Positions 55,358-64,000 of a stretch of 64,000 nucleotides of DNA are shown here, one piece after another. The stretch comes from Corynespora cassiicola (Eukaryota; Ascomycota; Dothideomycetes; Pleosporales; Corynesporascaceae): the NCBI GenBank assembly GCA_022059125.1, contig JAEUWY010000007.1, positions 1 to 64,000 of the forward strand, written 5' to 3'. Every line of letters begins with the position of its first letter. Position 1 is the first letter of the stretch. Below the pieces are notes generated by a model. The model saw only the letters and a list, made by a program, of their open reading frames with translations, did not search any database and was not told the origin of the DNA. A program made the translations under genes and the position numbers.

Positions 55358-58300
55358 TAGTTCGCATAATTGTACTGTACAATTATATTCATCTTATTAG
55401 CAAATCTATCGTTTAGAATTAACTATTAATCTATCGTGCTCTATCGCTAACACGGAAACCCGTATAGTATATCGCACATCGTTTTACCTACGTAACTCTA
55501 CTAGTACTTATTTTTAAGAATTAACCTAAGCAGCTACTTGCTCTCTAGCCTTGCTTATAGCTTATAGCACAGTTTTAATATTGTAAATACTTTTTAAAAT
55601 AAGTACTACTTCAGGATCACGCGCACTCTTAACTCTAACTAGTAGCACTGTTAGTACTAAAGCTACTACTAATGTAATTGTACAACCTAACACAGCAGAC
55701 AACAATTCTATTAAAGTAGTAATATCTGACTTCTACTATAGAGAACGAAGTAAGCTTAAAGACTGGCTCTTACAGTTTGACTTGTTCTTTAACTTTTAAA
55801 GTAGAAATGTTAAAAAAAAAAAACGCGTTATGTTCGCAGCCACGTATATAAAAAGCAAAGCACTTTAATAGATTAAATTAGCTTTTATTAAGTATAAGAA
55901 CAGTAAAGCTAACAACGACGTTAACGAATAGATAGAAAACTTTAACAAATTTAAGGAAAAAATTAAACAAGTTTTTAGAGTCTCTAATAAGAATATAATT
56001 ACTAGATAAGCTATCTAATATTTTAAGCAACGGGCTTTAGCTGCTGACTATACTAATAAATTTCAGCAACTGTTAATTCTTACCGAATAGAATAATAAAG
56101 CACTTATAATAATGTACTGTTAAGAACTTAAGTTTAACGTTAAAAAAGAATTTATGCGTTCTGGAGCTTAGCTCAACACACTTAAACAACTTATAAATAA
56201 GTCTATTAATATTGATTAGAAACTGTATGAATTACGAATAGAATTACGCTAGAACCGGAATCTAAAATATAAATAACGTACTAAACTAAGCTACGGCAAA
56301 GAGTACTATAACGCTAATACTAGTAAACAAGTTAAACGCAAGATAACGTATTTTACTTATAATACTTATAGTAACGAACTAATAGTTCTCAGTAATATCC
56401 AGAAAGCGGGAAAAAAAAGTAATAAAAAAAGAAATAATAAGTTTAAAAGTAAAGCTATAACTTACTACGCGTGTAGAAAGACAGGCTATATTATAAAAAA
56501 CTGTTAATTAAAAAATAAAGTTATTTAACAGCTAAATATATTATAAACTACTTTAAGTAACGAATCTAACGCAGATAATAAATAGGAAGTTGTTATAGAC
56601 AGATTTTATAAAATAGAACTTATCTGCAACAGCGAACTACTGCGAAACAAAAAAATAAAAAAATTTTTTAATTGTATTTAGTATTAAAATAAAGGCACTT
56701 AAACAGAGTCTAGAAGTATCTTTAAAGAAGTTAAATTTAAAAAATCTAGCTTTAAAAAAGAAGAAGTTTTTCGCGAAGTATATAATTACAAAAACTATCT
56801 AAGCAACGCTAGTTATAAGTTTAAAAAAAACAGCAATAGCAGCATACTACCTAAACTCGCATAATTTAGAATAAATAAAAACTTTAAAGAGATATAAGAA
56901 TTAGCTGAAGCTTTTAAGAAACACAGAAAAAATTCGATAAAAACGTTTGTATAGTAAGAAAAATTACCTGTAACGCGTAAACAGTTAAAAAGGTACTATA
57001 ACTTAGATAAAAAAAACTAAGATCTAGAGGAACGCTGATAACAACGTAGTTCTAAAATATAAAAACAAGTTAATTAACTAGATTTAGAGATTAGACTGGG
57101 AGTTCTACCAGACTCTAACAGCGAACTAAATACAGTTCTAAGCTCTTTATAAAGCTGAAACACACAAGAACTATAATACTATCTAAACCTAAAGAATTTA
57201 AAGTATGTAAGCTACTTATAGATATCCTGCAAAGAGAACTAATGCTAGATTTATTACTCGGATAAGATAGCAGTAGAATAGTTTCTGAAGAAACTACGTA
57301 AATATACGTAATAGTAGTTTAACTGTAAAATATATATATGCAATACTTACTTATAGAACAAATAATAAGTATAATACTTTTTTAGAATAAATAAAAACGA
57401 AGAACTCGTAATAAATATGCTAGTTAACAGAAAATATACGTAAGATTTCTAGTAAATATATCTACATAAAGATTGCGAACGTTACTGGAATAAAAAACGC
57501 TTATATAGATTTAGTAACGAGTTTTTTTTAGAACAGTACTTAGCGCTTAGAATTAATCTAAGATATTATACGCTACTAACTTAGAAAATTTAGTTAAGCT
57601 ACCTATTAAGCTTAATAGATACTGGATAAAAGTATTATTAGATATAGAGGTTTAGCGTAACTACTTTTTACAGCAGGTTGTAAGGCGTAGTAAAACAAAA
57701 ACGCATATCTATAAGCGACTCTATTTTCTCTACACAGTAACTAGAAGAAAGATGCTAGAAAAAGCATTAATAGATTAAAAAGCTACGACTATTATAAGCA
57801 TTTAAAAACACTAAAAAGAGATTTCTTTTAACATTATAGACACGGCTATCCACAACGCTATTTTAGAACTTCTATAGTTTAGAAAGTATAATTTATATAT
57901 TAACTGGGCAAGAAAGAAGCTTTTATTTATAGAATATGACTGCGCTATTATATTAGAACCTACGTATTAGCAGCGTTCGATAGTAGATAAAATTACGCTA
58001 AATAATATAAGCAGTAAAAAATTAAATAAAACGCTTTTAAAAAGAAAGGTTAACTCTACTAAATCTAATAAAAAGCTACTAGATAAAGAAGTAAGAGTTT
58101 TAGAAATAACTTGCGTAACTTCTGTAATCCCCGAAAAATACAGTAAACAGAAACTACTTTTTTAAAAAAAGGTAGACAACAGAGTATTATCTAAGTATTA
58201 GCTCTAGAACTGCGAAATAGCCTTTTAAAAAAAAAAGTATCCGACTTTTAAGCCTATCTACAGTTTATTAGAAAAAAAGCTCGTAGTATTACGAGTATAT

Positions 58301-61300
58301 TTTAATAAAAACTTTAAAAAAGAATTTATACGCGAATTAACGTCAGAGGCAGAATACTTAATTATTTTTATTTTTAAGAAAGATAGATTTCTACAGTTAT
58401 GTGTAGATTTTAGAAAACTTAATAATATTACAATTAAGAACAGATATCCACTACCGAATATTTAAGAGTTTAGAGATAAGCTATCTAGAGTATAGATATT
58501 TATAGTTTTAGATCTCTGAGGCGCGTATAACCTAATACGTATAAAAAAAAGTAAAAAATAGAAAACAGTATTCCGAACGCGGTATAAGTACTATAAATAT
58601 TTTATAATACTATTCGGTTTTACTAACGCACCTGCGATATATTAGACACTTATTAATAACGTGTTAAAAGTATATCTAGACATATTTGTTATCGCATATT
58701 TAGATAATATCTTAGTCTTTTTTAAAGATTTTAAGAAACACATCCAGCACGTACGAATAGTACTGGAATATTTAGAAAAAGCAGAGCTACGACTTAAACC
58801 AGAGAAATATAAATTCTATAAGAAAAAAGTTGAATTTTTAGAATATATTGTAGAAAGACACAGAGTTAAGATTAGTTTAAAAAAAATTAAAATAGTTAAA
58901 AACTGGCTAACGCTAAAGAACGTTAAGAACATATAATCTTTTTTAAAATTCTGTAACTTTAACAGGCAGTTTATTAATTACTACTTAGAGAAGATATTAC
59001 TACTCACAAAATTAATAAGAAAGAATGTACTATTTAAGTGGGATACAGACTAATAATAAGCCTTTGAGACACTTAAAGAAGCAAGCACATTACTACCTGT
59101 TCTTATATCTTTTACTAGTAGAAAACTTTTACGCATGGAAACAGATGTATTAAATCTAGTAATAAAAGCATATATTAACTAAAAAAAAAAAGGTAAATAG
59201 CACCTGATTGCCTACTATTTAAAAAAGTTTAGCAGAGCTAAAAAAAATTATAATATTTACGATAAAGAGCTACTTACTATTATAGACTTTTTTAAATATT
59301 AGAGAATCTATACAGAGAGCTGTTCGGAACTTACAGTATATTCGGATTACAAGAACCTAATAACATTTACGATAACCAAACTATTAGATCGACAACATAC
59401 TAGATAGAGTAAAAAACTAGAATAATATAAATTTAAAATTATTTATATACTAAGTAAAAAAAATAGAAAAGTAGATATTTTAAGCCGAAGAACAGACATC
59501 GCAGAAACTAAGTTAACGAATAAAGCTGCTATTTTTAAATAAGCGCCAGACGGCACTTTAAGACCAGCACGCAGTATTAATTTTATTATAACAGTATATT
59601 AATAAGTACTAGAAGAACTTTATTAAACTATTATCTAGCAGTATTACGAAAATCTGTTGCACGGACACCCAGGTGTTAAATAGACAATTAAACTAATACA
59701 ACGGACGTACGACATCTCTGGATTAAAAAACAAAATAGCGAAGTTCGTTAAAAAATGTATAATATATTAAAAAAATAAGTACAGCATACACGCTCAGTAC
59801 AGAGAACTATAAGCTATAGAAATACTAGATAAACTCTGGACAGATATTGCTATAGACTTTATTACTGGACTACTAACGTTTTAGAACCCAGTTTCTAAAG
59901 TGCTTTATAATACTATCCTAGTAGTTATAAACAGATTCACGAAATATACAGAGATAATTCTATTTAGAGATAACTATACTGCACCGGAACTAGTACAGGT
60001 TATTCTAGATCGCGTAATTAGGTATTATAGATTATTTTAATTAATTATCAGCGACAGAGACAAACTTTTTATATTAAACTATTAGACGACACTAATATCA
60101 GCTATTAGAATTAAAAAAAAATTATTAACAGCATACTATCTATAGACAAACAGTTAAACAGAAAGAACAAACTAGACTATGAAAATATACCTACGGATGT
60201 ATAGCAACTAAAAACAGAATAATTAGGTATTACTACTATTTATAGCACAACTCGTATTTAATAATAGAGAATTAGTAATAATAAAGCAATCTTTTTATTA
60301 CGTATTACACGGAATATATCTAAATTTTCTATTACTAAGGATTAAAGAAGAACGAATTAAGCTAGTTGCAAGTTAAGTAATAGATAAATTAGAAAAACTA
60401 TAAGAACTTTAAAAATAATTATAGAAGAATATTAAAACAGCACAACGTAAAACTATTTTTTATATTAACTAAAAACGAAAAATAGCACCTCAGCTAAAAA
60501 GAGAGAATAAAGTATATTTTTTTACGAAAAACCTTTAAATAATATAACTAAGTAAGAAATTAGATTACGTTAAGGTCGGACTATTTTTAATTTTAGAACG
60601 AAAGGGACTAGTTAACTATAAACTTCAACTTTCTACTAATGCTAGAATATATCCAGTATTCTACGTATTACTATTAGAACCTGCCGACGCCGAAATACTA
60701 GTCTAAAAACACTTCTACTACGAAACAGAAGAAAAAGTTGAATTTGAAATTAAGAAGGTAAAAGTATATTAATAATTATCTAGAGGACAAGAATACCTAG
60801 TTAAATAGAAAGGTTACTCTGAATTCGAGAATATATAGAAACCGGAAACTAACCTTAGAAATTGCTTAATACTGTTAAACTATTATTAAAAAAAGTAACA
60901 GCAGAATTAATAAAGTTTATTATAAACTACATCGCAGGCGAAAATCTAACTAAAGTATTAGTAGCAGAACAGTCTATAAATTAAGCAGCGTTTAACTCGC
61001 TATCCTCTTCTATTTCTGATACTAGATAAAGCGCTTTCTTCTTCGCACGCTCTTCAGCCTGTTTTAATATTTTTTTATTTTGTATTAACTAAAATATTAC
61101 CTGCGCTAATAATTTCTTATTTTTATTTACTTTTTTTTAGTACTTGTCGCGAGTACAGTTAAGTAACTTCTATAATAAGCTTACGCAGAGGCGACTAAGT
61201 TTAGTATACTTAGTATATTTTAAGCGAGAATTAGATATAATAAAGTAATTTTAACTAAGGGCAAAATACTTATTACAAAAGAAAAAAGAAATAATATTTA

Positions 61301-61581
61301 CGCGACGAATTTTAGACGCAAAACAAATATAATGTGCTTAAAAGTTAGAAAATATAATATACTAGTTATACTTATAAGACGCGGGGCAACAGCGTTTATA
61401 AACAAAACTACTAATTAGTTATATAATTTAAAAACGAATTCTAGGAAGAGGAGGATAGTATTATAATACAGTTTTAGAAGGATTCGGGTAAGCAACATTA
61501 AAAGCGCAGCTCTAATTATATATATAATTACGCGCCCGAGAAAGAACTGCTGTACTATATTACGTAACTAAAAAAAACTTA
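55358..61581 (+). mobile_element. RIPed Ty3/Gypsy copy E
   Basis: 5' LTR lacks most of U3 (55358-55580 remains, cut by the mariner element); gag about 55600-57590, pol about 57575-60870, antisense-ORF relic to about 61400; 3' LTR starts at 61459 and is interrupted at 61581 by pogo-like copy 3. Only one longer frame remains, 58661-58936: the RT palm with FVIAYLDN (YLDD mutated G to A to YLDN) and LKPEKYKFYKKKVEFLEYIV. Confidence 0.8.
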
Positions 61582-63442
61582 ACGTGTTCAGTAAGTAAGT
61601 AAAACAGATAAGCGAGTAGAACAGCTCTACCGCGCGTCGCGTACAAGCACCCTTTAACTACAATAATATAACATATCTTTATCTCTCTAATCTACAAAAA
61701 AAGGCAGACTTACTTTAGCTATCTAAGTATATAATTTAGGTTTATTTAAAAGCCTCTGTTAAGCAGTTTAATCGTACAACGTATTTTACGTAACTTTTAC
61801 CCGCCGCTATTATAGTACTTTTCTAAAACGCGACTCTCGCCCAGCAACGTGTAAACTTACAGCTACTAAAGAGAAAGTTTTTTTTTAGCGTATTTTTAAC
61901 TTTATCGCGCGAAAATTTTCTTCCCGAATTTTAGTTGTATAAGAAACTGCTAATCTTATTCTCTAGACGCACAATAATTTTTAACTCTAAGTTATTAGCT
62001 AAAAGTAGGTTAGAAACTTTATTAATCGCTAGAAAATGCTTTATATAATTTATAATCGCAAGTATAACTACTAGCAAGCAACATGCGAAGATTCTACTAT
62101 TATCTAAACGTGGTTTAACTTCGTACGAAACATAATCGCGAAGTATAAAATACTTAAAAACAATATATATAACTTTAATGAAACTGGCTTCTAGATAGAT
62201 GTTATTGCGACTTTAAAAGTTGTTATAAAGGCAGAACAGAAAGGTTGTACGAAGACTATTCAGCTTAGAAACCGCGAATAGGTTACTGTTATACACAGAG
62301 TTAACGCTTAAAAGTAGAAGATTCCGCCTTTTATTATTTTCGCAGCAAAGTTTTACTAAGCAATTTAGTATACAAACTGTAACTTACTGTACAACTAAGT
62401 AATTACAGTTAGTAAGAACGGCTGGACAGATAATTAGATTAGATACGAATAGATATAATACTTTAATAGATATATAAAGACTTGTACGAAAGGGACAATA
62501 CGCCTTTTTATTATAAACGGGCATAGAAGCTACTACTCTAGCCGGTTTGAAGAGTTCTGCAAACAGAACAGCATTCTTACTCTTTATCTACCTTCTTATT
62601 CTTTTTATCTGCTTCAGCCGCTAGATATAAGCTGTTTTAGCTTTTTAAAAGCGTTATACGGTAAAGAGGTTAAGAAGAAAATAAAGCTTAGCATAAACTA
62701 TATTATAAAAGAAGAGTTTTTTAAGGTATACTATGCGGCGTATACAGCAGCTATTACAACAAAAAATATTCAGAGTAGTTTTTAAGCTACTGGGCTAGTT
62801 CTGTACAACCTAGAACAGGTTTTTCAGCGCTTAGATTCTATCGTACGAACGCTGAGTTCTATATATATAGAAAAGTCTAAGTAGGAGTTAAAAACACCTT
62901 ACACTCTTATTAAGATAAAGCGTTAGATAAAGCATATTTAAGAGTAACGAAGGCTTTATATAAATCTTTCTTAGTTACTAACAGATCGCGTATTTCAACA
63001 GTTGTTAAAAGGCTTTAAAAAGATTATGCATAAAAAGGTAATTTTTAAAGTTAAGAATGCTGCGCTTTGAGCTAAAAATGTACGTTAAAAACGTAAACAG
63101 ACAGCACGTCGTACAACTATAGCAGAGAGAGGTATATTAACTATTTAGAAGGGCCAGAAGACAGTATAGAACAGTGTAGTAGTAGAGTAAATCTAGAAGA
63201 AGGCTCTGCAGGGCGAGATTTGTACAGCGTATACTCAACCTTAAAAGCGTGCACTACCTAAGTATAGTATATGCTAGTTGCTTAAATATACTGCTTGTAC
63301 GTACGCAAAGCGCGTAAAATCTTAATAGCAATTTTATTAGCTTTTATTTTTTATTTTATAACTTATTAGAGCTGTTTATGTGCGCGACGCGCGGTAGAGC
63401 TGTTCTACTTACTTGTCTGTTTTACTTGCTTACCGAACACGT
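61582..63442 (+). mobile_element. Fot1/pogo-like transposon, copy 3 (RIPed, inverted relative to copies 1 and 2)
   Basis: 1861 bp with both ends (ACGTGTTCAGTAAG ... CTTACCGAACACGT) and TA duplicates, inserted in the LTR of copy E. The transposase region reads on the plus strand around 62500-62860 (YYSSRFEEFCKQNSILTLYLP, SFYLLQPLDISCFSFLKALY). Less decayed than copy 2 but still closed by stops. Confidence 0.85.
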
Positions 63443-64000
63443 TATAGCTTTTAAACTTACTAAGCTGAGGCAGCTCGCCCTCGCATAAAATAGTATAGAC
63501 TAAAAAGCTATATTAAAGTAAGTAAGTAGTAACCGTAGATAATCTGGAATACTTATCTAAAAATGTATAGTATAGATAAAAAATTAAAAAACTCTTATGT
63601 AGGAGAGCGTAAGCTATAGAAAATAAACTATAGATTAACTTAGTAATAATCTTATTAAGTGAGATATTTGGTGCTTTGTTCTAAGAGCACAAATTTCGAA
63701 AATATACGGAATTATTCGCTTTAAATATCTCTTCTCTGTAAGGTAGGTTGCCAGTTATTTCGCTAATAACTATCTATAGCGGACTGCTGTAAAATAAAAA
63801 ATAATAACAGTTATATAAAAATATAAACAGTCTAATTCTGATGATTTCAGCTAATTACTTATATTAAAAATATTTAAAATTCACCTGATGTTAACTTTAT
63901 CCGCTATGTAATCCAGCCAGAGCTTTCTCTTTTCTAAATATTCTGTTTAAGCTAGATTCAGACTGCGTACTGCGCCTACTAATTTAAAAAATCTTTTTTA
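63443..64000. other. AT-rich sequence, unassigned
   Basis: After the third pogo-like copy the LTR of copy E does not resume in any form I can match. The last 550 bp are AT-rich with a few GC-richer patches (GCTGAGGCAGCTCGCCCTCG at about 63460) and carry no recognisable element or gene. Confidence 0.4.

Noticed and set aside
1..64000. tRNA, rRNA or other structured RNA genes
   Set aside because: I saw no cloverleaf with A and B box promoter elements and no rRNA-like sequence, though a covariance-model search was not possible.

Overview
This window is from a filamentous ascomycete (Pezizomycotina, plausibly a Dothideomycete). The evidence is 47-77 nt spliceosomal introns with CTRAY-type branch points, a HET-domain gene, an AA11-type chitin-active LPMO, a PTH11/SAT4-like membrane protein, and a long AT-rich block of repeats mutated in the RIP style (C:G to T:A, mainly at CpA). 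The species cannot be named from sequence alone.

Left part, 1-27.1 kb, is mostly unique DNA of normal base composition. In order it carries: the 3' end of a SAM methyltransferase (+), a secreted lactonase-type beta-propeller (+, 2 exons), an alpha/beta hydrolase (+, 2 exons), a six-exon rhodopsin-domain membrane protein (+), an intronless orphan of 351 aa (+), a HET-domain gene (-), a broken patatin-like gene (-), a second broken gene (-), an AA11-X278 LPMO (+), a broken HET gene (-), a carotenoid/stilbene cleavage oxygenase (-) and a four-exon S15 (CocE/X-Pro) hydrolase (-). No biosynthetic cluster is obvious; this is an accessory, environment-facing gene set.

The outstanding item is the 5' half of the HET gene (10445-12098, minus strand). 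What looks like a 68-bp minisatellite is a run of 24 related introns of 52-67 nt, each with GT...branch point...AG, separated by exactly 3 nt. Read in order, the 25 three-nucleotide exons are 25 complete phase-0 codons without a stop. They join in phase to a 47-codon first exon (12347-12207) and to the exon at 10444. That downstream exon has no in-frame ATG, so the transcript must start beyond the array. A gene interrupted after every codon by introner-like introns is unlike anything I know.

Right part, 27.2-64 kb, is a nest of transposons. Five RIP-degraded Ty3/Gypsy chromovirus copies (A 28847-30356, B 30715-31995 inverted, C 31996-47459, D 47460-51532 inverted, E 55358-61581), three Fot1/pogo-like copies (43782-45659, 51533-53238, 61582-63442) and a dead Tc1/mariner (27437-28846) surround two young elements. 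One is a pristine 6811-bp chromovirus (33716-40526, minus strand) with identical 370-bp LTRs and a 5-bp duplication, inserted in the gag of RIPed copy C. It encodes Gag, a Pol reached by a U UUU UUA -1 frameshift site, and an extra antisense ORF with a Zn2Cys6-type cysteine pattern and coiled coil. The other is a Tc1/mariner DD34E element (53239-55357) whose three-exon transposase is open from end to end.
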